Origin: Corylus avellana
Lineage: Eukaryota > Streptophyta > Magnoliopsida > Fagales > Betulaceae
Length of the DNA stretch: 64,000 nt
Assembly (NCBI RefSeq): GCF_901000735.1
Contig: NC_081550.1
Coordinates: 10,124,716 to 10,188,715, forward strand
Direction of reading: 5' to 3'
In this document: positions 13,526 to 25,131 of the stretch, piece by piece
Numbering within the stretch: position 1 is the first letter of the stretch
How the letters are laid out: the number at the start of each line of letters is the position of its first letter
Made by a program: the position numbers and the translations under genes
Notes under the pieces: model-generated
What the model was told of the DNA's origin: nothing
What the model saw: the letters and a program-made list of their open reading frames with translations, nothing else
Database searches by the model: none

Positions 13526-14134
13526 TAGGGGTACTCAAACGGTTATAATCAGCGGTTATTAGTTATAACCGCAACCGCAACCACTTGGTTATTAGTTATA
13601 ACCCCAACCGCCTAAGCGGTTGGCGGTTATTTTATAATCAGTAGTTAGTGGTTATTCAATCCAATAACTGGCAGTTTTATAACCGCTTTTTTTATATGGG
13701 TTTTTAGGCTTTTTAACTGTTTAGGGCCTTTAATTGACTTTTTTTTTTGACTTATTTTAAGGGTTTAAGGACAAAATGTTCCAAAAATATTAAAAAAAAA
13801 TTTTTTTAAAAAAAAAGCTTTTTTTTTGGGCTAGCTAATATTTTTGAATAAGGCTTTTAGTTCAAAACATCACATACCATATTATATATTTCACATACAT
13901 AGTCATAAATAACCCAAATCCATTAATCCAAATACAAATGAAAAAATTAATATATTTTATTAATATATATTTATATTATTATATATAAATGAAGGCGGTT
14001 ATAACCGCCTTGCCCTGCCCCCTAAAACCGCTAACTGCAACCTCCCTAGACAGTTAGCGATTTTTCATAACTGCCTATCAAAGCGGTTAGCGGTTATAAG
14101 CGGTTAGTATAACCGCCCCGTTTGAGCAGCCCTA
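13526..14134. mobile_element. hAT-type MITE (609 bp) with 8-bp target-site duplication
   Basis: The left end TAGGGGTACTCAAACGG matches the reverse complement of the right end, TAGGGCTGCTCAAACGG, with two differences. The element is flanked by a perfect 8-bp duplication, GGTGTAAT, at 13518-13525 and 14135-14142; 8 bp is the hAT signature. Inside both ends GCGGTTA / TAACCGC motifs recur many times in both orientations, like subterminal transposase-binding repeats. There is no transposase frame, so it is non-autonomous. The middle is AT-rich. Confidence 0.88.
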
Positions 14135-14313
14135 GGTGTAATATGAATTTCTCTATTTATTTTTTATTTTTTTAAAAAATTATAAATATTTTTCCTTAGA
14201 TTGTGTATCGATTTATCCTTAATTTTCACTTTGAATAATTTACCCTAAGGGACCTTTAAATCCAAACGAAATTTGTCAAGTGCATGGCAGGTGACTTTTT
14301 CCGCAACAAATAT

Positions 14314-14767
14314 TGTTGGGAATAATTCCACTCAAGCGGCCCATTAAATCCTGGGCCTCAAGGTCAATGAAAAGCCAACAGAGCTACCAATTCAAGGAGA
14401 CACAAGTCCAAGTGAGACTCTACTCGAAGAATCTGGTCTAACCGTCCTAGCCCAAGTCCAATTCAAACTCTCAAGATTCCCAAATCAATTTAAAGAAGGA
14501 GACCTAGTACATGTCTAACTTTACTTCTTAGCCTATAAATAGGCTCCTATACCAAGTATAAACTTCAGACTAAAATCTTGTGTATTTAGGCATACACTTT
14601 TCTCCAATGAACTAACTTAGGTATCAGAGTTTCTCCGGTATAGGAGTTTCAAGGTCAAGAACGCGCTATCAACACCAAACTGAGCTTTATAAGTGATTCT
14701 AGGAAAGCTCCAAATTGACTAATCCTTTTGGAGTGAAAGTGTAAATGTGACTAGCACTTTTCCCACA
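14314..14767 (+). mobile_element. Solo LTR (454 bp)
   Basis: The sequence starts TGTTGGGA and ends TCCCACA, a normal short inverted LTR terminus. It is flanked by AATAT (14309-14313) and AATAC (14768-14772), a 5-bp duplication with one mismatch. A TATA box, TATAAATA, lies at 14534-14541, so the LTR reads on the + strand. No second LTR or internal region is nearby, which fits a solo LTR left by recombination. The family is unknown. Confidence 0.6.
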
Positions 14768-15009
14768 AATACTTACCGAACAAAATTACAGAATTACTTC
14801 ATGCCCAATTGTGATGACATTTGCAAGAATTTAATCCATTACTAGTGCTAGGCTTAACTAAGATAAAAATGATTTTTGTTTAAAAAGATTTTTAATACTC
14901 AAATGGACCATTTAGCATACGACTTTTAGGTCATAAAAGTTTCTAACAATTTATAAATTTCATATTAATGGTTCCTTTTGAAAACATTGCCCACATTGTT
15001 TGAACTTAA

Positions 15010-16231
15010 GGCTCCGTTTACTTCGACCTAAAATAGTTTCTGAAAATGATTTTCGCATTTTATAGTGTTTACTGCAATTTAAAATAGTAATCAATGAAAA
15101 ATATTTTCCTTTTAATCGAAAATTCTTTTTTAATTTTCGGAAAATGGTTTACGGTTTTGAAAACCGTAAACCATTTTTCAACTTTGAGCATCTCATTCTT
15201 AAATCGGTGGACCCTGCCAAGACCCGCCCAGGACCTCGCCTGAACTTGCCTAGGACCCACCCGGGACTTGATTGGGACTTGGCTAGGACCCGCTCGGGAC
15301 CCCGCCAGGACCTGCCCGGAACCCGACCGGACCTAAATAGGACCCGTCTGAACTTGCCTATGACTTGCCCGGGACTTGATCGAGACTCGCCCGGGACCTG
15401 CCTAGGACCCACCCGGGACTTGCCCAGGACCCGCTCGGGACCTTCCCAGGACCTGCTCGGGACTTGCCTGAGACCCCACCGAGACCTGCCTAGCACCCAC
15501 TCGAGACTTGACCGAGACCCGCTTAGGACTTTCTTGAGACCCGCCTGGACCCAACTGGGCCTGCCCGAGACCTGCACAAGACTTGACCAGGGCCTAACCA
15601 GGACCTACCCGGACCTACCTAGGACCCGCCCTGGACTTGACCGGGACCCCCCCAAGACCTGCCCTGGACTTGACCAGGACCCCTTCCGAGACCCCGGGAC
15701 CTGCCCGAGACCCGACTGAGACTTGCCCGGGACTTGATTGGGACCCTCCTAGGACTTGACCAGGACTCGCCTAGGACCCACCCGGGACTCGTCGGAAAAT
15801 ATTTTTGGCGGAAAACATTTTTTGGTATTTGGCATGTATGGAAAATCAGGCAAGTCCCCGTCATCAAAAAACATTTTCTGCAGAAAACATTTTTCTCAAA
15901 AACATTTTCTGGTATTTGGTGTGTACGAAAAATCATATTAAACACTAAATTACCAAAATGTCCCTATCGGGTCTTGGGTAGGTCCTGCTGATCCCGACAG
16001 GGTCCTGGTAGGGTCTAGGCGGGGTCCGAGCGGGTCCTAGGTGAGTCGCAGTGGGGTCCTTGCGGGACTTGATTCGGACACTTCAAAGACTTGGTCAGAA
16101 CATTTCGTAATATAAAGTTTAATATAATTTAATGAAAAAATATATATATAATAATTTTTTATTTTCCCTACAAGCGGTAAACGCCGTAAAATGATTTCGG
16201 CCGATAGTTTTATGTAGAAGTAAACAGAGCC
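15010..16231. mobile_element. Harbinger/Tourist-like non-autonomous element (1.2 kb)
   Basis: The left end GGCTCCGTTTACTTCGAC pairs with the reverse complement of the right end, GGCTCTGTTTACTTCTAC. It is flanked by TAA on both sides (15007-15009, 16232-16234), the 3-bp site used by PIF/Harbinger elements. No transposase is present. A perfect hairpin lies near 15141-15177, and an 11-bp GC-rich minisatellite fills most of the left half and recurs inverted near the right end. A 3-bp duplication is weak evidence, so the superfamily is tentative; the long terminal inverted repeat is clear. Confidence 0.6.
15218..15800. repeat. 11-bp GC-rich minisatellite
   Basis: About fifty degenerate copies of an 11-bp unit close to GGACYYGCCCR run head to tail. 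Because 33 nt hold three units, the array opens a spurious 191-aa frame of Pro/Arg/Thr-rich repeats on + and a frame on -. A shorter block of the complementary unit lies at about 15962-16070. Base composition differs sharply from the AT-rich surroundings. Confidence 0.88.
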
Positions 16232-16234
16232 TAA

Positions 16235-16791
16235 GTCTGTATAGCTCCAAATGCTGAAATAATCTTATGCCATATATAAACATTCGGTTATTTCATACTA
16301 TTGTGGGTTTTTGGAAAAAAAGATGACGTTTATAAAACATACGGACACCTGGTTGAGGACAAAGCAATAAAATTTCATGAGTAATTCAAATAAAATCATC
16401 ATTTCATGCATTCAGTTACCAAGAATACTTCATAATGTTTGTTTTCTTTTTCTTTTTCTTTTTTTCTTGTTCTGTTTTTTTTTTTTTTTTTAAAAAAAAG
16501 AGAGATGTTGTTGCAGTCCTCATTCAATCTATTATACTTAAAACACACAAAATTGTTAAGCATGAAATCACGTGGACATACAAAAAAAAAAAACAGTACC
16601 ACATGCTTTCGGCCACCAACAAAACAAAATGGTCATCGTAAATAGTTTTCAATGATCACACAAGATGAATGTCAAGCACTAGGGTTGGTCTCAAACGTTC
16701 GGTGGTTCCTCAGCGAACGTTCAGGCAGAGGCTGATTTTGGTCTTTTAGGCTATTTTGAAATACAAGATTTTCTGCAAAAAGGGTAGAACT
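16235..16791. other. Spacer without recognisable features
   Basis: AT-rich sequence with T-runs and A-runs at about 16440-16500 and 16580-16592. I see no gene, no defined element end and no structured RNA. Confidence 0.55.
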
Positions 16792-17119
16792 GTAACGCCT
16801 CAAAAATTAATTAACTAGTAATTAACTTCTCAGTCAGAATCAGGAATCTCTACTCCTCAAATAGACAATACCTAGCAACGGAAACATAAATTCTATTAAC
16901 ATTAATCATTACAACTAGAGTATCTACCAAGAATCATCACAGTAGTTGAAATCATACTATACATATCATCGTTACAAGGGACCCATGTTATACCTTAATA
17001 TATATGCATGCATCAAAATTCCTAAGTCTATAGCATCATCCAAAAGTACTAGTTACCATGATCCAACCAAGGCCAAAGGAACATAGATCGGAGGTTTATT
17101 CGACCGTATTGAGTGTTAT
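16792..17119 (-). repeat. Truncated LTR-like fragment
   Basis: It begins TGTAACGCCTCAAAAATTAA and continues with AATTAACTAGTAATTAAC. This parallels the start of the neighbouring solo LTR (TGTAATGACCCCGATGAG, then AATTAATTGGTAATTGAC). It is probably a related gypsy LTR broken by the insertion of that solo LTR at 17120. The rest of it was not found. Confidence 0.4.
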
Positions 17120-18548
17120 TGTAATGACCCCGATGAGAAAATCAATTAATTGGTAATTGACTCCATGGTTCGTCTCTCAGCCCTACCCCTCACGGGACAA
17201 GATTTAGGGATCTTAACCTCTCCTAAACGAGAGAATTCAACAAAAAACTTTAAACTATAGGAACATAAAGCAATAACTAGGTATCACAAGTAAAATCACC
17301 AGAGTAGAGATAAACCACATAGCATAAATAGATCATCAAATATACTGATCAAAGACCAATCATCAAAACAGGTTACAACCCAAAAGATAATCATTGTCTA
17401 GAAATAAAGCAACTAAACAGATTGATTCTTAATCTCAAGTAATGCCAGGGAGATAAGAATCTCGATCATATATGCTCGATTCCTTCGTCATCCCACATAG
17501 TCTTCAACCACATTGGGTCCATGTTCTAAAAAATAACTCTAATCAAATCCTAAGCTATCACCCAAGTATGTTCTGTAGGCATCTTCTATGCTAGCTAACC
17601 ACGCAATTATCCATAATGGAGGGGAAACATAAAAACAAAGGGGGTAAGTCTAACGACTTGGTAAAAATTAATGCACATAATATCCGTGCCATTATTTGTG
17701 ATGAACTCCATTTGATAAAGAATGCAACAGTTTAATCATGACAGTTATCTATGGATGCAATATAGATATATTACATGCTTTTAATCATGAGTAACAGTGA
17801 TAGTTCAATAGTATGGCCTACTTGAGATATTACCCCTTCTTAGTAGGGTTGGCATTGTCTCGAGGGACTTGTAATACAATACCGGTGCCCCAACCATTGT
17901 ACGCTTCCGTCCATAACACTAGCAACCCGACCGAGTTTGACCTTGGGTGGCTCATGCTACTAATGAGAAACCGCTCGTTAAGGCTGTGCCGGTCACGAAA
18001 CAATCATTGGATCCAAGACTCATATATCACACCCACATTTGACCATAAAATTAACATATATAATAAGCCTATGGCCGTTATCACACATGTACCGGTATAC
18101 CATGTCATACGATGCAATTAATCTTGTCCGTATTTTATATACATGCTTTTACAAGTTTCAAGGTCATTATCTTGTTAAGTAGCACATTTTCACAAAAAGC
18201 TAGAGTTCATGTGCAACAAAGAGTATATCGTAAGAGTTGTAAATATACATGTTTTGGTACACAAAAATAATCGGGCATTGTGAAAAAATAAATGGCAAGC
18301 ATTATGTGAGTTAAAACTCACTGAGTACAACAAAGTCTCTCAATATTCCTCCAAATGTCCCGGGTCCTTCAAATTTGTGAAAAACCTTCTATTAGACCTA
18401 AGTCCAACTAAAATGAACCTAGAATATGAAAACAGAGGCTATTGGACGACTAGTCAAAATGGCGTTCCCTGGAATGCTTCTGGCTGTACGTTCGGGCTCA
18501 AGGTCGTACATCTGCTTAGAGAGTTTCAGGTAGAACCACATTTGTTCA

Positions 18549-20306
18549 TGTTGTGCCAAATACCCGCCTAAATTAATAGGCAAATACTTTGTATGTTTTA
18601 CTCACAAGTGCACAAGATCAAAAGATAATATAGCAAGTAAATACGAGATCATTTCCACGAGGATTGGTGAATTATGCTTAGAAGTAATTTCCTATTTAAT
18701 TAACAGATAAAACTCAATTGTCACAATTGAATTAAAATAAAGAAATAAAATAAAAGATAAACTAAAACTAAAAAGGATTAGGGTTTCGATATCTACCACT
18801 AATCATGCTCAATAAGATAACAATATGCCAATGTGCCAATCATATTGGTATATTTAATGTTTGCCAACTTAAGGGCATGGGTGTATACTCCTTAAGCTAT
18901 AAATTTCGTTAAGCAACGAATTAGGCATGGGTGTATAGTCCAATTCTTTTTTTTCTTAAAGGATTTAATATGGGTGTATACTAAATTGTTATTTAAGAAA
19001 GCATAAATATGTGGAAATCGACAAATACATGAGGCCTAGGGCATGAGTGTATACTCCCGGTTCCCCATGTTGATTAACCCAAGAACCCATGAGAAAATTC
19101 TTTTATTACTCTATTAAGCACAGGACTCGATCATCCAAATTGACTTAAATAACTAATCCATACCACATACATATGCTGGCCACACACATTCATATGAGGA
19201 ATTCAATAAAACATGAATTAATCAAGTTAAATACACCAAAAATATAATTGTAGCAAATGCTCCAATATTGAAATCCTAAAAGGACATGATTAGTGCTTCA
19301 ATCTAGCCCCAATTAATGGGATGGCAAAAGATTCATCTAGAGGGAGATGCATTAGAAATTGTGCAGGCATTTAAACGAGAAACTAACTGGTGGGGCAGTT
19401 ATGGAGCCGTGGTGCAGGACGCAAAACAGCAATTGGAAGGCTTTCTGGAATGGTAGATGGAGTACGTCCCTCGGCTAGCAAACGAGGAGGCTCATAAGCT
19501 TGCCAAATTAGCTTTGTCTTTACAATCTGAGCAACTTTGGAAGTCTGATTTTCCAGCGTGTATTTTTCCACGTGACATTGCTTTGTCAGATTCTCTTTGA
19601 TGAATGAATTTCTCGACGTTTCAAAAAAAAAAAAAAAAAAAAAAATCTAGCCCCAATTAAAATATAAACTACATAACAAAATAAAAGGTGGAAGAGAAGA
19701 AAAACTCAAACTTCTCTTGATCTAGCCTTCAGTTTCTTTCTAGAGCTTGTGCCTCTTTCTCCACCATTTTCCCTAGAAGCTAAGAGATCCAATTAGGAAG
19801 TAATCCTAGTACAAATCGGAATAGGATTCATCCAGATTTGAGTTCTTTTATTGCGGGACAATTATGGCATATCAGAAGTTAGAATTGGGGAAATGCTATT
19901 TCACAATGATTTATAGAATTTTGAGTTAGCGTTCCAATACCGCTAGAATCACCTCAATCGGATACTTGAGCTGAAAGTTATAATCAAAATACTGACACAT
20001 ATACAGAATTCAAATTTGAATCAAATCCGATTTTAACTCCAATTAGAGAAATTTCGATTTAATCATTTCATTTATTTGATTAAACTTAACCACATTGTCA
20101 TATATTATGATTGGTTAAGCTTAACCATATCTTCTAGGTCTTCCTAGTTTGCCCTTTAAGCTTGGAACTTTTCCGCTTTCTTTTCTTCCATGACCTATAA
20201 AACAAAGAAAATACAAAAATGAAATAAAATTGCACAAATTAACAAAACTAAGGAATTAACAAATATAAATTAATAAGCTAAAATACATATATTTTAGCAC
20301 TTATCA
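18549..20306 (-). repeat. 3' LTR of element A, containing a LINE insert
   Basis: This is the left LTR, 1,758 bp including a 0.34-kb LINE insertion. Compared with the right LTR it lacks about 70 bp near 19783 that hold the TATA box. Four spaced copies of a GGCATGGGTGTATACTC-like motif lie between about 18875 and 19060. Confidence 0.88.
19317..19644 (+). mobile_element. 5'-truncated LINE 3' end (RNase H remnant)
   Basis: The insert is bounded by a 15-bp duplication, TCTAGCCCCAATTAA, at 19302-19316 and 19646-19660, and ends in about 22 A. It is absent from the other LTR of element A, so it is a secondary insertion. Translated on +, it reads ALEIVQAFKRETNWWGSYGA and later RLANEEAHKLAKLALS, the C-terminal RNase H-like module of plant L1-type LINE ORF2, with one in-frame stop in between. 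It is too short to be active. Confidence 0.88.
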
Positions 20307-22504
20307 CACCTCCAAACTTACATATTGCTAGTCCCTTAGCAATACAAAACTAAAAAAAATAAAATAAAAATAAAATAAAAAGATAATTCCTTTTTTTGTG
20401 GATGTACGATTGCATTTAGCGTATGCAACAAGCCTTTTAAACACTTAGGCATTCCCTAGATGACAAATGAAGTCTCGTGAGGGTCTTCTAGGAATGTTAC
20501 CCACAAACATTATGAACAGTTCATGTTATCCAAAAATTGAAGTATCATTCAAAACCATGATTTTCATTCATTAGCAAGCTTCAAAAAAGACAAACTTCAT
20601 CTTCACAATGAATTGAAATTTTAAAGTCTAATTACTTACAAAAGACAGGTTAAGGTATCACAAATTTGAAACAGTGTAGAGTAAACTAACATATAAATAT
20701 GAAGCTTCCAATTATATCCAATGTGCAATGTCTCAACATCTCAAAGTTCACTGAAATTCCCATCAAAATAAACAACAATGGCATTTTTTATTTTATTTTT
20801 TTTATTAGGCTCTGTTATGTATAGTTCCCTTAAGTTTTCTAATTGACCCATGCAACAAGTGTTAAGTCAATGATTCCCAAACCATATAGTTTTAGGGCAT
20901 TAGGTGTAGAGACACCCATAAGGATTTACTAACTTGAGTAAAAAAAGTTACGAAACTAAACTAGCCATAAATTTAACCAAATAAAAATTCTCACATTTTG
21001 ACGTGAACACTCTGCTTAATGAGGCAAGAGGTCCAGTTACTTAGTGAAAAGTTTATCAATAAATTATTTATTTATTATTTCATTTGTAATATGCCAAAGT
21101 GTCCATAAAACAAGTCATTCAGTTTCACCCAAGACATAGAAACATACACATCAGGTTCACATATCATATCCCACAAATTATGTGCTAATGTGCTTGTGTA
21201 GATCAGATCAAACATGTGAATTCTCAATTGTCCATAGTAAGTAACCAAACTTAAAAACTTAATTATCAGATCATGCGTTCAAAATTTTAAACTCACCAAT
21301 GAAATTCAAATCATAGTTTCTAGATCAACCAAACTTTAAGGAATATCATGAACATGCATTTTTTTTCTTTCAAAATTTTCAAAAAAAAATCCAAAATTTC
21401 AAAAAATTAGATAAACTGTATGTGTGTTCCCCATACCCGCAAACTTGAATTACACATTGTCCTCAATATGTTAAAAAAATGAAAAGTTCATACCTGGGAG
21501 ATGAGAAGACTGGTTGGACAAAGGTATGACTCATAACATACTCCCAAACTTGAATGTAAGAACACTTGTCCCTAGAATACATAAATGAAACTCCAACCAA
21601 ATACTAGTCAAGTGCAACACATTGTTGTATAAAAATAAGCAAATAATTTGAATTGGACAACAATAAAAAAAAAATAAAACCTGGAAGGAGATCATGTACC
21701 CTAGCCTGATGGAGGACTCAAGTGCATAGAGCAAGCGTCGTATGGAATGATGGCTAAATTCTGAGATTGACAACCCTGCATAAAAAAAGAAACCAATTAG
21801 ATTTGGAATTTACAGCAGCTTCAGTACTGCTGGATGGAGGTGCGCTCGATCGTAGGGGACATGCACTCGTTCGCAGTGGTACGCTTGATTCCTCTTGTTG
21901 GGTGCTCTTTTGCCCTGCTACAAACTAGAAATACAGCAGCTTAGTACTATTGTCTGGCACTGGTGCAGTTGATCATAGTGGTACTTGTGCTCGATCGCAC
22001 TGCCGCATGGTAGCTCAAAGTTGTGGACATAAAACAGAAAAAAAAAAAATTAAAACCACAAATTAAAAATAATAAATAATAAAAACTAACAAAATTTAAA
22101 AACAAAAAAAAAAAAAAACCAAAATTGAAATCAACACCTTCAGTACTATTGTTTGGCTGTGCGCTCGATCGCAGTGTACTTGTGCTCGATCTCCCTAAAA
22201 TGGGCGCTTGAGCGGAATGTCGAAAAGCATAAACATATAGGGGTCACAGGTAGCAGTGCGCTCGATAGCAGTAAGATTGTGCTCGATTGCACTGCCGCAA
22301 ATTAAATCAGATTTGCGGATAGAAACAGAAACGAAAAACAAAAAATAAAAATTAAACAGAAAAAAAAAAACAAACAAACAACAAAATTAAAAACTAAACA
22401 AAACAGAGAGAAAACAAAAATAAGTAAAAGAAACTAAATTAAACTAAATGAAAAACATTTTTAGACATAATTTAACACAATTCCCAATAGCGGCGGCAAA
22501 AACT

Positions 22505-23970
22505 TGTTGTGCCAAATACCCACCTAAATTAATAGGCAAATACTTGGTACGTTTTACTCGCAAGAGCACAAGATCAAATGATAGTATAGCACGCAAATAC
22601 GAGATCATTCCCACGAGGATTGGTAAATTATGCTTAGAAGTAATTTCCTATTTAATTAACAGATAAAACTCAATTGTCATGATTGAATTAAAATAAAAGA
22701 TAAACTAAAACTAAAAAGGATTAGGGCTTCGATATCCACCACTAATCATGCTCAATAAGAAAACAATATGCCAATGTGCCAATCATACCGGTATATTTAA
22801 TGTTTGCCAACCTAAGGGCATGGGTGTATACTCCTTAAGCAACGAATTAGGTATAAGTGTATATTCTAATTCTTTTCTTTCTTAAAGGATTTAGCACGGG
22901 TATGTACTAAGTTGTTCTTTAAGAAAACATAAATCTGTGGAAATCGTGAAACACATGAGGCATAGGGCATGGGTGTATACTCCCGGTTCTCCATGTTAAT
23001 TAACCCAAGAACCCGTGAGAAAATTCTTTTGTTACTCTACTAAGCCCAGGACGCAATCATCTATATTGACTTAAATAACTAATCCATATCACATGCATAT
23101 GCTGGCCACACACATTCATATGAGGAATTCAATAAAATAGGAATTAATCAAGTTAAATACACCAAAATATAATTGTAGCAAAGGTGCCAATATTGAAATC
23201 CTAAAAAGACATGATTTGGGCTTCAATCTAGCCCTAATTAAAATATAAACTACATAACAAACTAAAAGGTGGAAGAGAAGAAAAACCCAAACTCCTCTTG
23301 ATCTAGCCTTCAGTTCCTTCCAAGAGCTTGTGCCTCTTTCTCCACCATTTTTCCTAGAAGCTAAGAGGTCTATTTATAGGCCTTAGGAGAGTCCTTGAAG
23401 CCCCAGTAATACTAGAAAATTCAGAGTCCAGCTTCATAGTCCAATTAGGAAGTAATCCTAGTACAAATCGGAATAGGATTCGTCCAAATTTAAGTTCTTT
23501 TATTGTGAGATGATTTTGGCATATCAGAAGTTCGAATTAGGGAAATGCTATTTCACAATGATTTGTAGAATTTTGAGTTAGCGTTCTAATTCCACTAGAA
23601 TCACCTCAATCGGATACTTGAGCTAAAAGGTATAGTCAAAATACCGACACATATGCAGAATTCAAATTTGAATCCAATCCGATTTTGACTCCAACTAGAG
23701 AAATTCTGATTTAATCATTTCTTTTATTTAATTAAACTTAACCACATCATATAGGTCATCTATTATGATTGGTTAAGCTTAGCCATATCTTCTAGATCTT
23801 CCCAATTTGCCCTTTAAGCTTGGAACTTTTTCGGAAATGCTTTCTTTTCTTCCATAACCTATAAAACAAAGAAAATACAAAAATGAAATAAAATTGCACA
23901 AACTAACAAAACTAAGGAATTACCAAATATAAATTAAGGGGCTAAAATACATATATTTTAGCAATTATCA
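22505..23970 (-). repeat. 5' LTR of element A
   Basis: The right LTR is 1,466 bp with a TATA box at 23371-23378 (minus strand). The GGGTGTATACTC-type motif appears about four times between 22815 and 22990, some of them mutated. It ends at the 5-bp target duplication. Confidence 0.88.
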
Positions 23971-24756
23971 GTCCAAGAGTCCTCCTATCCTCCCAAGCTG
24001 GTTCTAAATCTATCTAAACGGGTTTCTAAGATCTCATATCTTAAAATAAGGCCTCCATGCATAGGAAAATACATTGATCATAGCGAAATGCTAACCCAAC
24101 TTAAACAAAGGTCAAAAAGCACACCCTAGCTAAAAACTCAAAACAACAACTAAGGTAGTCTAGAAAGCATTGAAAGAGCATAACGACTTTAAGAAACAAG
24201 TAGGGCGTAAAAGGTTACCTCCTAGAAGCCAAAACCTCCAAGGAATCCCTTCTTCTTCTCCACAAACCACACTTACTCACAAAGACACTCATACAAGGGT
24301 TTTCAGAGAGCCTGTGGGCCTAAAATGGGTATGAGAGGGTGAGGGGTAGGGGTATTTATAGGTGAGAAAAAGCTGAGGGCATTGCAAGTGATTTTGAAAA
24401 AGAAGCGTACGTCTGGTACTATAGGGGCGTACATCCGGTACTGTTTATTCAACGGTCCATAGGTTGCATCGTACGTACAGGTATTATCCAGGAGTTATCC
24501 AAAAAGCAGTGTACGTATTATGGTCCCCCTACGTACGTCCGTGTACTATTTGCAAGCGTACGTACGGTGGTCCCCCCACGAACGTCCAAACTAAAAACAA
24601 GAGCGTATGTACGGTACTATTGGAGTGTACATACGGTTAGAAAGTTTAATATTCTCAAAATGCCCATTTTCAGTTGTCCCTAGTGACACAAAACCTAAAT
24701 TAACCCTCTAACTAAGCTATCCAAGCTTAGTTGATTATTTAGGTCACTTCAGTTAC

Positions 24757-25131
24757 CTAGGCAACATAAGGAAGTGGAGTTCACAGTACCAAACTTGGCA
24801 CAATAAGATATTTCAAGTGACAAACGCTTGAGGGGTCCATATCCTTTGAGGATTGTAAGGACTGTTGTGCAAAGTCCAAAGGACACGTGGCCAATGAGCA
24901 GCCATCATTATACTCTTCCACCCAGAGGTGGTCAATTTAACCCACCAGCTTCAAACTTACCGTACTAGAGGGCCTGTATGAACAATTATCAGTGAAGAAT
25001 GACTTATCCCAGAGACAAGTATTCTACTAAGTAATTTATTTATTTTTATTTGCTGGTGTGTAATAATAAATTATAAACATATTTTTATTTTTATGTTGGT
25101 GTGTTGTAAATATTAAACATATTATAGTTAT
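24757..25131. other. Spacer before the copia element
   Basis: No gene is visible. Part may be the untranslated leader or a decayed LTR of the copia element that follows, but I found no LTR pair or primer-binding site. AT-rich runs fill 25020-25130. Confidence 0.45.

Larger units (their letters stand above)
18549..23970 (-). mobile_element. Non-autonomous Athila-like LTR retrotransposon (element A)
   Basis: LTRs at 18549-20306 (3') and 22505-23970 (5') share start TGTTGTGCC and end TTATCA. Flanks are GTTCA (18544-18548) and GTCCA (23971-23975). Orientation is minus, shown by the LTR TATA box (23371-23378) and by a polypurine tract AAGTTTGGAGGTG (minus strand) next to the left LTR. The primer-binding site beside the right LTR (about 22482-22499) is a decayed form of the tRNA-Asp site. 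The 2.2-kb interior has no gag or pol frame. It carries paired CTCGATCGCA boxes in its leader (21838-22290) and a conserved noncoding 3' segment shared with the other Athila-like elements here. It must have relied on a relative's proteins. Confidence 0.85.
17120..24751 (-). mobile_element. Gypsy-type solo LTR, split by a nested element
   Basis: The ends are TGTAATGACC and GGTCACTTCA, imperfect inverted copies, flanked by GTTAT (17115-17119) and GTTAC (24752-24756). The nested element at 18549-23970 and its duplicated target account for 5.4 kb, leaving about 2.2 kb of LTR (17120-18548 and 23976-24751). A minus-strand TATA box, TATAAATA, lies at 24353-24360. Upstream of it, at 24406-24640, is an array of GCGTACGTACGGTACT-like palindromic boxes. 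No coding region belongs to it. The long LTR and TGAAGTGACC start suggest a chromovirus-type gypsy element, as inference. Confidence 0.65.

Noticed and set aside
15144..15719. 191-aa repeat protein frame
   Set aside because: It is only the 11-bp minisatellite read in one frame; the opposite strand gives an equally long repeat frame, and there is no domain or start context.
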